Shown here piece by piece: positions 9,603 through 19,902 of a stretch of DNA of 37,614 bases. A model generated the notes under the pieces. It searched no databases. It saw nothing but the letters and a program-made list of their open reading frames with translations, and was not told the DNA's origin. Source of the stretch: Bacteroidia bacterium (lineage in GTDB: Bacteria > Bacteroidota > Bacteroidia > B-17B0 > Aurantibacillaceae); assembly GCA_022841465.1 (NCBI GenBank), contig JALHRL010000030.1:1-37614 (forward strand). Direction: 5' to 3'. Each line of letters opens with the position of its first letter. The first letter of the stretch is position 1. Made by a program: the position numbers and the translations under genes.

Positions 9603-12600
9603 ATGAAAAACAATAGTAGAATAATCAAAACTCTTTCCGTTTTAATGGTGTTGTTGTTAACGCAATTCACCTTTGCTCAAAGAAATGGTTTCCACGGAGA
9701 TTCCTTAGCGGGCTTTGACGAGGAGGCAGCAAAAAAATCAGCTTTATCCGAAGGTTTTTTTGGTAATGAATTTCCCGTAAGGATGGCTCAAATGAAGAGA
9801 TCATACATTAACGCAAAATATGGTATTCAACCGAAGAACACGAAATCTTATTTTTTAACTCCAAATAATGGAGAAAAAGTATTGGTAGCTCCAGCTTGTC
9901 AAAATGAAGATTTTGAAGCTTCGACACAAGGACAAATTACATCCGCTAACCAAATTGCTGGATGGACATTAGCAGCCGGAGTAAATAATCCATGGTCAAA
10001 TCCAGGAGTTAACTCTTGTAATTTATTAGGATGTTGTCCAAACCCTCCTTCAAAATCATTTTTATTTACAGCAGGTGCAACAGGATATATTGATCCTGTA
10101 ATTGGCAATACTTATCCAATTTATTCAGTATTTGGAACTTCTGGTCCTAATAACGGTATTGGAAGTAATCCTCAGTTGGGTTTATCAAATATGTTTGGTA
10201 CTAACTTTTTACGTTTGAATGATGCAGTAACCGGTGATTACAGTATGGAGAAATTATCAAAAACATTTGCTGTAACTGCTTCAAATGCCTTATTTCAATT
10301 TGCTTTTATTTCGGTGTTTTATACTGGTCACGGTTGTTGTGATGCAGGTGCATTTCAAATTAAGTTAACCAATGCAACAGCAAACACCGTTATTCCTTGT
10401 CCTAGTTTCTCCGTTTCTGCGCCAAGTTCTCAGTGTACAGGTACAGTTCCGGTTCAATATTTCGTTGCCGGTTCAGGAGTGCCTTTTACAGGAAATAATG
10501 GAAGTTTAATTTTTAATAAATGGAAATTAAACACATTAGATTTAACTGCTTATATCGGAAACAATGTAACAATTGATATAGTTGCTGCAGATTGTACGGC
10601 TGGCGGTCACTACGGTTATGTATATTTTGATGCACAATGTTTACCGATGGATATTATTGGTAACGGAAGTAACTTCCCTGCTGGCACGCCAAGTATTACC
10701 TTACCAACTTGCGGGGCTAGTGGAGCCACCATTACTTTACCTGGAGGCTTAGGCCCCTATTCATGGAATGGTCCCGGTATTACAGGAAACTTAACGATAC
10801 CATCATTCACCAATCAAACGATAGTAACAACAGTTTCAGGAACTTTAAACGCTATTATGAATCCTGCTGGGTCATGTAATCCTATTATTAAAAACATTAC
10901 GGTAACCATCACCCCTGCGCCGAATTTAAATTTGCAACCCATTCAACCAAGTTGCTCAAGTACTGTGGCAAGCATAAACGGAACACTCACGGTGGGCTCC
11001 CAGCCATTTACGGCGGTCACCACGGGTCCAACAGGAACGGTCAGTACCAATGTAACAGGAGCTACGATGTCAACTACCAATAACCTAGTAGCGGGTCAAC
11101 ACACAGTGAGTATTACGGATGCTATAGGATGTAAAATCACACAAGTAGTAACCATTAATCCACCCCCAGCACAAGCCAATTTTACGGTAGGTTCACCGGG
11201 TAATGATTATACATTAACGTGTTTAAATACACCGATAACGATGACAACCACATCGTTTAGCGGACCATTAACTTATACATGGACAAGCACCGGAGGAACC
11301 TTAACAGGCCAAACGGCAAACATTACCCAACCGGGTGTATGGCAAGTGGTAGGGCAACACCCTGTATCAGGATGTAGTGTAGCTGTAACCTTTACCATAT
11401 CACAAAACTTAGCATCACCAACCATTGCAGTAACGCCAACAGTTCAAAGTATTACTTGTAACGTAGCGGCATCTTGTATGACCTTAACAAGTAACTTAGG
11501 TCCGAATGTAACTACAAACTGGTATCAGGTAAATGGCACGAATACAGTTTATGTAGGAGTTCCGCAACAAACAATAAACATATTTTGTCCTTCTGCACCT
11601 GGTGTTTATTGGGCAGAGAGTATAAATAACTTAACAGGTTGTAAGAGTACACGATCAGTACAAGTAACAGCCTCTGTAGGAGTACCTATATTTACTGTAA
11701 CCAGCCCAAGTAATTTTACAGTAGGATGTTCAACAACGAGTATAACCAGTATGCAAATAACGAGTGTAATTACCAACCCGGTATTAAATACCCCAGTAAG
11801 TTACACGTTCTTGCCTCCTGGATCAACCGTTGTAATTACACCAACTACTGTATTAGGAACAAATCCAAATCAAAACAATGTTACCACACCTGGAACATGG
11901 GTTGTATATGTAAAAGACTTAACGAATAACTGTTTAACATCTATGTCGGTAAGTATTATACAAAACACATTGGCACCTAATGTTGATTTTTTACAACCAT
12001 TACCTATACTAACTTGTAGCCAACCAAGTATGGTATTGAATGGGTTTAGCAGCAATAACAATGTAACTATTACATGGACAGTTCCTGCAACACCATCCAA
12101 TTCGGTAAATCCAACACCAAATACTACGGTAACCATTAAACCATCGGTAACAGGTTCTACAGCAAACATTACAGTTGTAGGCATATATACAGTTGGCGCG
12201 GTAGACAATAATAATTTATGTAGATCAGTAAAAACCGGAACCATCTTACAAGATATCCGCGTACCGCGATTTACAATAAGTGCATTAACCAACTCTGTTA
12301 TTAATTGTAAGAATCCGGATGTAGTAATTACCCCAATTATTACCCCAACCTTAGCAGTTGCATTAGTACCAACGTATACATGGTACCCACCAACAGGGCC
12401 AGGAGTACCGGGCACGCAGTTTAATACTACGGCAGCAGGAAGTCATACTGCTATCTCCATGTCATCAATTAATGGTTGTACTGATCAAGCAACCTATATA
12501 GTTGCAGCAGATTTTGCAGCCCCTGCGGTAGATTTTAGTCAAACCTTTACAATCAACTGTGGAACTAATCCAACAGTGGCATTGTTCCCAGTTATTACCG

Positions 12601-13331
12601 GAACAACTACAGGTTTCACTTATAACTGGAATGTATTCCCTCCGGGTGTAGTTGTATCCAATCCAACTTCTTCAACCATTATTGGATCTCAACCGGGCGA
12701 ATATGGAATTACTGTTACTAATACAGTTAATGGTTGTAAAACCTCAGGTGTTTATGACGTAGAAGTAGGCGAATTAAATGTAGATTTCACGCCAAGTGTA
12801 ACCTTTGGTTATGCACCATTAGGAGTAACGTTTGCAAACAACAGTGCTTCTAGTTCAAGTTTAGGAGTAATGACAGCAACCTGGAGCTACGGTAACGGAA
12901 GTGTATTATCAAATACATACACTAACGGAACATCAACAATAACTCCATCAGCAAACTATACAGCACCCGGAACATACAGTGTATTGTTATCTGTAAGTCA
13001 AGGTACATGTACCGGTTCTAAAGTTAAGTTGATAGTTGTAGAGGTACCAAGTAAAATAGAAGTACCAAACGTGTTTACACCAAACGGTGATAAAGTAAAT
13101 GATGTATTCCGTTTAATAGCATCAAGTTTAGATGAAGTAACGGCAACCATTTACGACCGTTGGGGAAATAAAGTATACGATGTAATTAGTAAAACCGGCA
13201 ACATAGGATGGGATGGTAAAAACCTTTCAGGAAAAGATTGTCCGGATGGAACCTACTTCTATATGATAAAAGCAAAAGGAAAAGACGGTGAAGAATACGA
13301 TTTAAAAGGAAACGTAAGCTTATACCGATAA
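9603..13331 (+). CDS. Giant T9SS type B surface protein, copy 2
   Basis: The protein has 1242 residues. The signal peptide is about 1-26 (ending QFTFAQ). The N-terminal domain (SLAGFDEEAAKKSALSEG...) is clearly homologous to that of the gene before it but has diverged at many positions. After about residue 424 the two proteins look identical through the repeats, PKD-like domain and type B sorting domain. This pattern keeps two different exposed N-terminal heads on one identical stalk and export tail. It has its own sigma-54-like motif upstream and its own terminator. Surface adhesin function is inferred from architecture. Confidence 0.9.
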   Translation: MKNNSRIIKTLSVLMVLLLTQFTFAQRNGFHGDSLAGFDEEAAKKSALSEGFFGNEFPVRMAQMKRSYINAKYGIQPKNTKSYFLTPNNGEKVLVAPACQNEDFEASTQGQITSANQIAGWTLAAGVNNPWSNPGVNSCNLLGCCPNPPSKSFLFTAGATGYIDPVIGNTYPIYSVFGTSGPNNGIGSNPQLGLSNMFGTNFLRLNDAVTGDYSMEKLSKTFAVTASNALFQFAFISVFYTGHGCCDAGAFQIKLTNATANTVIPCPSFSVSAPSSQCTGTVPVQYFVAGSGVPFTGNNGSLIFNKWKLNTLDLTAYIGNNVTIDIVAADCTAGGHYGYVYFDAQCLPMDIIGNGSNFPAGTPSITLPTCGASGATITLPGGLGPYSWNGPGITGNLTIPSFTNQTIVTTVSGTLNAIMNPAGSCNPIIKNITVTITPAPNLNLQPIQPSCSSTVASINGTLTVGSQPFTAVTTGPTGTVSTNVTGATMSTTNNLVAGQHTVSITDAIGCKITQVVTINPPPAQANFTVGSPGNDYTLTCLNTPITMTTTSFSGPLTYTWTSTGGTLTGQTANITQPGVWQVVGQHPVSGCSVAVTFTISQNLASPTIAVTPTVQSITCNVAASCMTLTSNLGPNVTTNWYQVNGTNTVYVGVPQQTINIFCPSAPGVYWAESINNLTGCKSTRSVQVTASVGVPIFTVTSPSNFTVGCSTTSITSMQITSVITNPVLNTPVSYTFLPPGSTVVITPTTVLGTNPNQNNVTTPGTWVVYVKDLTNNCLTSMSVSIIQNTLAPNVDFLQPLPILTCSQPSMVLNGFSSNNNVTITWTVPATPSNSVNPTPNTTVTIKPSVTGSTANITVVGIYTVGAVDNNNLCRSVKTGTILQDIRVPRFTISALTNSVINCKNPDVVITPIITPTLAVALVPTYTWYPPTGPGVPGTQFNTTAAGSHTAISMSSINGCTDQATYIVAADFAAPAVDFSQTFTINCGTNPTVALFPVITGTTTGFTYNWNVFPPGVVVSNPTSSTIIGSQPGEYGITVTNTVNGCKTSGVYDVEVGELNVDFTPSVTFGYAPLGVTFANNSASSSSLGVMTATWSYGNGSVLSNTYTNGTSTITPSANYTAPGTYSVLLSVSQGTCTGSKVKLIVVEVPSKIEVPNVFTPNGDKVNDVFRLIASSLDEVTATIYDRWGNKVYDVISKTGNIGWDGKNLSGKDCPDGTYFYMIKAKGKDGEEYDLKGNVSLYR

Positions 13332-13350
13332 ACAACAATTTTAAAACCAT

Positions 13351-13387
13351 AAAAAAATCCCTACCTTTAAAAAGGTGGGGATTTTTT
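13351..13387 (+). terminator. Rho-independent terminator after copy 2
   Basis: Same hairpin and T-run as the one following copy 1, carried within the long repeat. Confidence 0.88.
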
Positions 13388-13401
13388 GTTTTAACATAGT
13401 T

Positions 13402-13416
13402 TGGCATAATACTTGA
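13402..13416 (+). promoter_or_regulatory. Sigma-54-like promoter before the 149-residue gene
   Basis: TGGCAT-N5-TTGA, identical to the motif at 9516-9530, ends 29 bases before the ATG at 13446. The distance suits a short leader. It would drive 13446-17151 as one transcript. Confidence 0.45.
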
Positions 13417-13445
13417 ATCCTTTTATCTAATTAAAAAAAGCCTTT

Positions 13446-13895
13446 ATGAAAAATTTTATTTTACTATTATTTTTTGCTTTCCAAATGCCGCTGTTTTCAC
13501 AAAGTGAATTGGTAAGCAAATTAAAAAATGTGAGTAAGGATAAAAATCCTGCCTCATCTATTGAAAACAAACTAATTTTATTTGCTATAAGCAGCGATGA
13601 TAATAAATTATTTAATGAGCAATTTGAAAAAACAATTTCTACGTATAAAGTTGCTAAATTAAAGGGAGGTTTTAATGGCGTAGCCGGATTTATTGTTGTT
13701 AAAACAACAAATGAAAAAATTGCCATTGAAAAAAGTGGCGTAAAAAACGCTTTAGTAATTCTTGAATCAGAATTAAGCGAAACTGTTTCTCCGGAAATAA
13801 AAAACATTGTTTTTAATTCAAATGGTGAAATTATTTATCAAAATTTAAATCAGGATAACCTATTTAAATCAATTCATCAATTAATAACACGTTAA
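13446..13895 (+). CDS. Small exported protein of unknown function
   Basis: The product has 149 residues with a clear signal peptide (MKNFILLLFFAFQMPLFSQ, cleavage after about 19). The rest alternates charged and hydrophobic residues and has no motif I recognise. Ten bases separate its stop from the third giant surface-protein gene, so the two are probably co-transcribed and the protein may assist with or accompany that surface protein. An open frame on the other strand (13427-13807) overlaps it but lacks a signal peptide and operon context. Confidence 0.7.
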   Translation: MKNFILLLFFAFQMPLFSQSELVSKLKNVSKDKNPASSIENKLILFAISSDDNKLFNEQFEKTISTYKVAKLKGGFNGVAGFIVVKTTNEKIAIEKSGVKNALVILESELSETVSPEIKNIVFNSNGEIIYQNLNQDNLFKSIHQLITR

Positions 13896-13905
13896 AATTT
13901 GTAAG

Positions 13906-16900
13906 ATGAAAACGATATTCAAAATAATTGCATTTCTTTTAATTTTTATTAATTCAAATGCGCAGGTAAATCCTGATTGTGTGAATGCAATTCCTTTGTG
14001 TTCTAATCCCAACTTTACCTTTTTTGCAACATCCGGTCCCGGGAATGTTGTTGATTTTACAAGCACTTCTAACGTTAGTAATCCACAAACGAATCCTAAC
14101 CCTCCAAACTCCGGATGTTTACTTTCAGGAGAGTTAAATCCACAGTGGTTAATATTAACGGTAGGTAATGCAGGTGTTTTAGAGTTTGTATTTGGCGCAG
14201 GTAATAGTGCTAACCCACAAGCCGGTTTTTATGATTGGGCAATGTGGCCCTATACACCGAGTACATGCAGTCAAATATTTAATAACACCTTACCACCAAT
14301 ACGATGTAATTGGAATGGAAGCATGTCTGGCGGAACCGGTTTAGCAAGTGCTGCAAATATTCCTCCTGGAGGAAGTTCTTCAAATTTTGAAGCGCCATTA
14401 AACGTAAATGCTTGTCAGCAATTTATTATTTGTATTTCCAATTATAGTGGAGTAAATACCTTGGTAAGTTTTCAAAGTATAGGTACAGCAAGTTTATCAT
14501 GTAACCCAAATTGTAATCCAACCTACGCAACATGTTTAGGAGGTACAGTAGCAGTATCGCCAGTTAATTTCGCCAATCTTTCTAATCCAACCTATTCATT
14601 ATTTCCGGGGCCAATGGTTAATACAACAGGAACATTTGTGCTTACTCCAACGGTTACTACTACGTATACCACATTTATTACAGGTTTAAATTCTTCAAAC
14701 GCAGTACAAACGATTAGTGCTACTTTAATTGTTACCGTTCATCCAACACCCAATATCAATCCTGTAGTTACAAACGGAACATGTTCTAATCCTGTAACAA
14801 ACAGTGTAAATTTAAATGTTACGTTTAATCCAAGTGGTAGCCCCAATTATACGGTTAACTGGAGTCCTCCTCCGAGTACTGTAACAACCGTAAACAGTGG
14901 CACTGCTGCAGGTTTGCTTCCGGGCACAACTAATGTTACCATAACCACATCAAATGGTTGCACTAACACAGCACAATTTACAGTAGCACCCATTCCGCAA
15001 CCGGCAAATTTTGTTGTAATAAATCCAAGTAATAATTATACGGTTACCTGTAATAATCCTGTAGTTGTATTAACTACAAGTGTTACAAATGGTGTACCAC
15101 TTACCTATACATGGTTTCCAAATTGCTCATCTACTTTAACCGGTTCAAGTTATACTTTTAGCAATAGTTGTACAGGGCAAGTTGTTGGAACAAGTTCAAC
15201 AGGTTGTGTACATACTGAAACATTTACTATTTATCAAGATTATTCAACTCCAACGGTTGTTGTTACACCTACCACAATGAATATTAATTGCAATATTGCT
15301 GCTTCTACTTTTACCGGAACAAGTAATTTGGGTCCTAATGTAACCACCAATTGGTATCAAATAGTAGGTTCAAACACAATTGCGGTTGGTGTACCACAAG
15401 GCACCATTAATCTTTTTCAACCAGGTTCACCCGGCGATTATTGGTTTTGTTCTACAAACAATTTAACAGGATGCGTTTCTTGTAAATCTGTTCAGGTAAC
15501 GGCTTCTGTAGGAGTACCCATATTTACGGTAACCAGCCCAAGTAACTTTACGGTAGGTTGTTCAACAACCAGTATAACCAGTATGCAGGTAACCAGTGTA
15601 ATTACTTCACCGGTGCTAAATACACCTGTAAGTTATACGTTTTTACCCCCTGGTTCTACAGTTGTAATTACACCAACAACTACTTTAGGTAACAATCCAA
15701 ATCAAAATAATATTACGGTACCAGGCACATGGGTAGTTTGGGTAAAAGATTTAACCAATAATTGTTTAACATCTATGTCTGTAAGTATTATACAAAATAC
15801 TATTGCGCCAAGTATTGATTTTATTCAACCACTTTCTATTTTATCATGTAAAGATCCAAGTATGGTTTTAAGTGGAATTAGCAACAATCCAAATGTAAAC
15901 ATAACATGGACCGTGCCGGCGGTTCCATCTAACTCCGTTAATCCAACAGCTAATACAACAGTTACTATTAAGCCATCAGTAACCGGCTCTACAGCAAACA
16001 TAACTGTGGTGGGAGTTTATACCGTTGGCGCGGTTGATAATAACAATTTATGTAGAGCCGTTAAAACAACAACCATCCTTCAAGATATTCGATTACCGGC
16101 ATTTACAATTAGTGCATTAACTAATTCCGTTATTAATTGTAAAAATCCCGATGTGGTTATTGTACCGGTTACTAATCCAACATTAGCAGTAGCTTTGGTT
16201 CCTACATATATATGGTACCCGCCGTTAGGTAGTCCGGTGCCGGGCACACAATTTAATACTACGGCTGCCGGTGCACATACTGCAATTTGTACCTCGGTAG
16301 TTAATGGATGTACAACAAGTGCAACCTATAATGTTGCCTCAGATTTTAATGCTCCTGCAATAAACGCACTTCCGGCATTTATATTAGATTGTGCCGATAG
16401 CCCAACTGTTCAATTAATACCTTCTATTACCGGAACTACCTCAGGTTTTACTTATTCGTGGACAGTACCTGCGGGTGCATTAACCAGTAACTTAACCAAC
16501 TCTATGTTAACTACAAACATGATTGGTATTTATAGAATTTTAGTTACAAATACCGTTAATGGTTGTAAATCTACAGAAGTTTACGAAGTAACAAATGGCG
16601 CATTAACTGCTAATTTTGTTCCAAGCACTACATTTGGATATGCGCCTCTTACGGTAAATTTTGTAAACACCAGTACAACTAGTACAGGAGCAAGCAGTAT
16701 ATTTTGCTTGTGGAGTTTTGGCAATGGAATAGCAACGCCAACTGCAGTTTTAAATACACAAAACCAAAACACCACTTACTTAACAGCGGGCACCTACAGT
16801 GTTGTTTTATTTGCTACAAAAGGAAGTTGTACAGATAGTGTAATGAGAATAATAACAGTAGAAGTGCCTTCTAAATTAGAGATTCCAAATATTTTTACGC

Positions 16901-17151
16901 CAAATGGAGATAAGGTAAATGATACCTTTAGATTAATTGGATCATCACTTGACGAAATTACCGCAATTATTTACGATAGATGGGGAAATAAAGTGTATGA
17001 TGTAACAAGCAACACAGGAAACATTGCTTGGGATGGAAAAAATTTATCTGGGAAAGATTGTGCAGATGGTACTTATTTTTACATCATTAAGGCCAAAGGC
17101 AAAGATGGTGTTGAGTTTGAACAAAAAGGAAATGTTACCTTATTGAGGTAA
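13906..17151 (+). CDS. Giant T9SS type B surface protein, third paralogue
   Basis: The 1081-residue protein begins with a signal peptide (about 1-20, ending NSNAQ). A Cys-rich N-terminal domain (about 21-205, CVNAIPLCSNPNFTF ... PQWLILTVGNAG ... YDWAMWPY) follows, of a type common at the start of Bacteroidota surface proteins and unrelated to the heads of copies 1 and 2. From mid-protein on it is clearly related to them but not identical (VGVPIFTVTSPSNFTVGCST, PKD-like region, sorting domain PNIFTPNGDKVNDTF). It took no part in the recent homogenisation. Export by the type IX system is well supported; binding target is unknown. Confidence 0.9.
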   Translation: MKTIFKIIAFLLIFINSNAQVNPDCVNAIPLCSNPNFTFFATSGPGNVVDFTSTSNVSNPQTNPNPPNSGCLLSGELNPQWLILTVGNAGVLEFVFGAGNSANPQAGFYDWAMWPYTPSTCSQIFNNTLPPIRCNWNGSMSGGTGLASAANIPPGGSSSNFEAPLNVNACQQFIICISNYSGVNTLVSFQSIGTASLSCNPNCNPTYATCLGGTVAVSPVNFANLSNPTYSLFPGPMVNTTGTFVLTPTVTTTYTTFITGLNSSNAVQTISATLIVTVHPTPNINPVVTNGTCSNPVTNSVNLNVTFNPSGSPNYTVNWSPPPSTVTTVNSGTAAGLLPGTTNVTITTSNGCTNTAQFTVAPIPQPANFVVINPSNNYTVTCNNPVVVLTTSVTNGVPLTYTWFPNCSSTLTGSSYTFSNSCTGQVVGTSSTGCVHTETFTIYQDYSTPTVVVTPTTMNINCNIAASTFTGTSNLGPNVTTNWYQIVGSNTIAVGVPQGTINLFQPGSPGDYWFCSTNNLTGCVSCKSVQVTASVGVPIFTVTSPSNFTVGCSTTSITSMQVTSVITSPVLNTPVSYTFLPPGSTVVITPTTTLGNNPNQNNITVPGTWVVWVKDLTNNCLTSMSVSIIQNTIAPSIDFIQPLSILSCKDPSMVLSGISNNPNVNITWTVPAVPSNSVNPTANTTVTIKPSVTGSTANITVVGVYTVGAVDNNNLCRAVKTTTILQDIRLPAFTISALTNSVINCKNPDVVIVPVTNPTLAVALVPTYIWYPPLGSPVPGTQFNTTAAGAHTAICTSVVNGCTTSATYNVASDFNAPAINALPAFILDCADSPTVQLIPSITGTTSGFTYSWTVPAGALTSNLTNSMLTTNMIGIYRILVTNTVNGCKSTEVYEVTNGALTANFVPSTTFGYAPLTVNFVNTSTTSTGASSIFCLWSFGNGIATPTAVLNTQNQNTTYLTAGTYSVVLFATKGSCTDSVMRIITVEVPSKLEIPNIFTPNGDKVNDTFRLIGSSLDEITAIIYDRWGNKVYDVTSNTGNIAWDGKNLSGKDCADGTYFYIIKAKGKDGVEFEQKGNVTLLR

Positions 17152-17170
17152 AAAAGCAGATTTAGAATTT

Positions 17171-17199
17171 AAAATCCCGGCAAATAGCTGGGATTTTTT
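17171..17199 (+). terminator. Rho-independent terminator
   Basis: AAAATCCCGGC pairs with GCTGGGATTTT around loop AAATA with one G-T wobble, followed by a T-run. It sits 20 bases after the stop of the third surface-protein gene and before mutS. Confidence 0.88.
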
Positions 17200-17250
17200 G
17201 TTTATAATTTGTTATTAGGGGTTGGCTGTATTCCTTTAATTTAGTGGGAT

Positions 17251-19893
17251 ATGGCGAAAAGTGCAGATAAAGAAACACCCTTAATGAAACAATACAATAG
17301 CATTAAGGTTAAATATCCGGATGCAATATTGTTGTTTAGGGTTGGCGATTTTTATGAAACATTTGGCGAAGATGCAGTTAAAACATCAAAAGTATTAGGC
17401 ATTGTTTTAACCAAAAGAGCAAACGGTTCTGCTTCGCATATTGAGTTGGCAGGATTTCCTCATCATTCTTTAGATTCATATTTACCTAAGTTAGTTAGAG
17501 CTGGATACAGAGTTGCTATTTGCGATCAATTAGAAGATCCAAAGCTTACTAAAACAATTGTAAAGCGCGGAATAACAGAATTGGTTACGCCCGGAGTAAG
17601 CTTTAACGATAAAGTTCTAAATCATCAACAAAATAATTTTTTAGCTTCTGTACACTTTGATACAAATAAATCGGGCGTTTCTTTTTTAGATGTATCTACC
17701 GGATTGTTTTTAGTAGCAGAAGGTTCTTTAACTTATGTAGAAAAACTAATTCAAAATTTTAAACCCAACGAAATATTATTTGAAAAAAATAAGCGCAATG
17801 ATTTATTGAATTTAATTGGCGACAAGTATTATGTTTTTGGATTAGACGATTGGGCCTTTAAATATGATTTTGGTTTTGAATCATTAACCAAGCAATTTGA
17901 AACAGCATCGCTTAAAGGATTTGGAATTGAAAATCTTAATGCAGCTATTTGTAGTTGTGGTGCAATTTTACATTATTTAAATGAAACAAAACACGATCGG
18001 TTAAAACACATTACTACCATTAGTAGAATAGATGAAGAGGAATTTGTTTGGTTAGATAAATTTACCGTTAGGAATTTAGAAATATACGGCTCTAATAATG
18101 AAAACGGAAAATGTTTGGTAGATGTTATTGATCAAACAGTAACGCCTATGGGCTCGCGTTTGTTGAAGCGTTGGTTAGCCTTGCCATTAAAATCTTTAAA
18201 CGCAATTAACGAACGATTAGAGGTTGTTGATTATTTTACCAAGCAACCCGAATTGCGTTTAGAATTAATAGGATTATTAAATGAGTTAGGAGATTTAGAA
18301 AGATTAATTTCTAAGGTAGCTGTAGCGCGTGTTAACCCAAGGGAATTAGCACATTTAAAAAAATCATTATCCGTAATTGCATCAGTAAAAAATAAATTAA
18401 ATAGTTTAGAAAATAATTCTTTAAAGAAAATAGCAGAACAATTAAATGCTTGTAGTTTAGCTTTCGAAAAATTAGAAGCAGAATTAAATGATGAAGCACC
18501 CGTAAATATTTTAAAAGGAAATGCCATTAAACCCGGTATAAATGCAGACTTAGATGAATTACGCGGATTAGCATTTAGCGGGAAAGATTATTTATTAAAA
18601 ATACAACAACGTGAAGCAGAGAATACAGGAATACCTTCGCTTAAGGTGGCATATAACAATGTGTTTGGCTATTATTTAGAAGTAACCAATACGCACAAAG
18701 ATAAAGTACCTACCGATTGGATACGTAAACAAACACTTACTAATGCCGAGCGTTACATTACACCGGAATTAAAAGAATACGAAGAAAAAATATTAGGTGC
18801 AGAAGAAAAAATTTTAAAACTAGAGCAACAGTTATACGAAGAGTTAGTTCGTTTTGTAGGTGATTATGTTGAGCCAATTCAGTTAAACTCAAACTTAATT
18901 GCACGCTTAGATATTTTAATAGGTTTTGCAGAATTAGCAACATTAAACAATTACATTAAACCGGTAATGAATGATGGTTATGCAATTAATATTGTTGAAG
19001 GCAGACATCCGGTAATAGAAAAACAATTACCCATTGGTACAGATTATGTAAGTAACTCGGTTTATTTAGATAACGAGCAACAACAAATAATGATGATTAC
19101 CGGCCCTAATATGAGTGGTAAATCAGCCTTATTGCGTCAAACTGCTTTAATTGTTTTAATGGCTCAAATTGGTTCGTTTGTTCCAGCAAAGGAAGCAGAG
19201 CTAGGTATTATTGATAAAATATTTACGCGGGTTGGTGCCACTGATAATATTTCTTCCGGCGAATCTACTTTTATGGTAGAGATGAACGAGACGGCAAGCA
19301 TTTTAAATAACTTAAACAACCGAAGTTTGGTGTTGTTAGATGAAATTGGAAGAGGAACCAGTACCTACGATGGAATTTCTATTGCGTGGAGCATTGCCGA
19401 ATATATTCACAACTTAACCGATAACCGCGCTAAAACATTATTTGCTACGCATTACCACGAGTTAAATGAAATGGAAAACTATTTTCCGAGAATAAAAAAC
19501 TTTAATGTTTCGGTGCAAGAACTTAACAATAAAATTATTTTTCTTAGAAAATTAAAGCAAGGCGGTAGCGAACATAGTTTTGGTATACACGTTGCAAAAA
19601 TGGCCGGAATGCCAAGAATAGTTATTGAAAGAGCCAATGTAATTTTAAAGAAATTAGAAAAAGAACACGAAATGGAATTAGAACTTGCTAATACCGGAAT
19701 AGAAGAGGGGGGAATGAAAAAATCATCAGAAACGTTTAGGCCCGATACCGATGTGCAATTAAGTATTTTTCAATTAAACGATCCGGTATTACAAAAAATA
19801 AAAGAAGATATTTTAAATACCGATATAAATACACTTACTCCCGTTGAAGCTTTACTAAAACTAAACGAAATTAAAAGAACCTTAGGAATGTAA
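17251..19893 (+). CDS. mutS: DNA mismatch repair protein MutS
   Basis: MutS recognises mismatches and recruits MutL. All domains are in order over 880 residues. The mismatch-contacting F-x-E motif is F34-Y-E36 in GDFYETF. The ATPase has Walker A GPNMSGKS (618-625), Walker [14 protein letters not shown] (D697, E698) and the FATHYHEL switch histidine (H734). The C-terminal helix-turn-helix region is intact ([18 protein letters not shown]). Length fits the family. The gene starts after a terminator and is followed 9 bases later by a PagL-like gene, so read-through is possible. Confidence 0.97.
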   Translation: MAKSADKETPLMKQYNSIKVKYPDAILLFRVGDFYETFGEDAVKTSKVLGIVLTKRANGSASHIELAGFPHHSLDSYLPKLVRAGYRVAICDQLEDPKLTKTIVKRGITELVTPGVSFNDKVLNHQQNNFLASVHFDTNKSGVSFLDVSTGLFLVAEGSLTYVEKLIQNFKPNEILFEKNKRNDLLNLIGDKYYVFGLDDWAFKYDFGFESLTKQFETASLKGFGIENLNAAICSCGAILHYLNETKHDRLKHITTISRIDEEEFVWLDKFTVRNLEIYGSNNENGKCLVDVIDQTVTPMGSRLLKRWLALPLKSLNAINERLEVVDYFTKQPELRLELIGLLNELGDLERLISKVAVARVNPRELAHLKKSLSVIASVKNKLNSLENNSLKKIAEQLNACSLAFEKLEAELNDEAPVNILKGNAIKPGINADLDELRGLAFSGKDYLLKIQQREAENTGIPSLKVAYNNVFGYYLEVTNTHKDKVPTDWIRKQTLTNAERYITPELKEYEEKILGAEEKILKLEQQLYEELVRFVGDYVEPIQLNSNLIARLDILIGFAELATLNNYIKPVMNDGYAINIVEGRHPVIEKQLPIGTDYVSNSVYLDNEQQQIMMITGPNMSGKSALLRQTALIVLMAQIGSFVPAKEAELGIIDKIFTRVGATDNISSGESTFMVEMNETASILNNLNNRSLVLLDEIGRGTSTYDGISIAWSIAEYIHNLTDNRAKTLFATHYHELNEMENYFPRIKNFNVSVQELNNKIIFLRKLKQGGSEHSFGIHVAKMAGMPRIVIERANVILKKLEKEHEMELELANTGIEEGGMKKSSETFRPDTDVQLSIFQLNDPVLQKIKEDILNTDINTLTPVEALLKLNEIKRTLGM

Positions 19894-19902
19894 ATTACAG
19901 TA

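Larger units (their letters stand above)
10601..13416 (+). repeat. Long direct repeat, copy 2
   Basis: Partner of 6715-9530 at an offset of 3886 bases. The first difference after the repeat is at 13417 (A against G at 9531), after which the two sequences separate. Confidence 0.95.

Noticed and set aside
13427-13807. Minus-strand frame of 126 residues opposite the 149-residue gene
   Set aside because: The plus-strand gene has a clear signal peptide, a promoter-like motif and close operon spacing; the minus frame has none of these.
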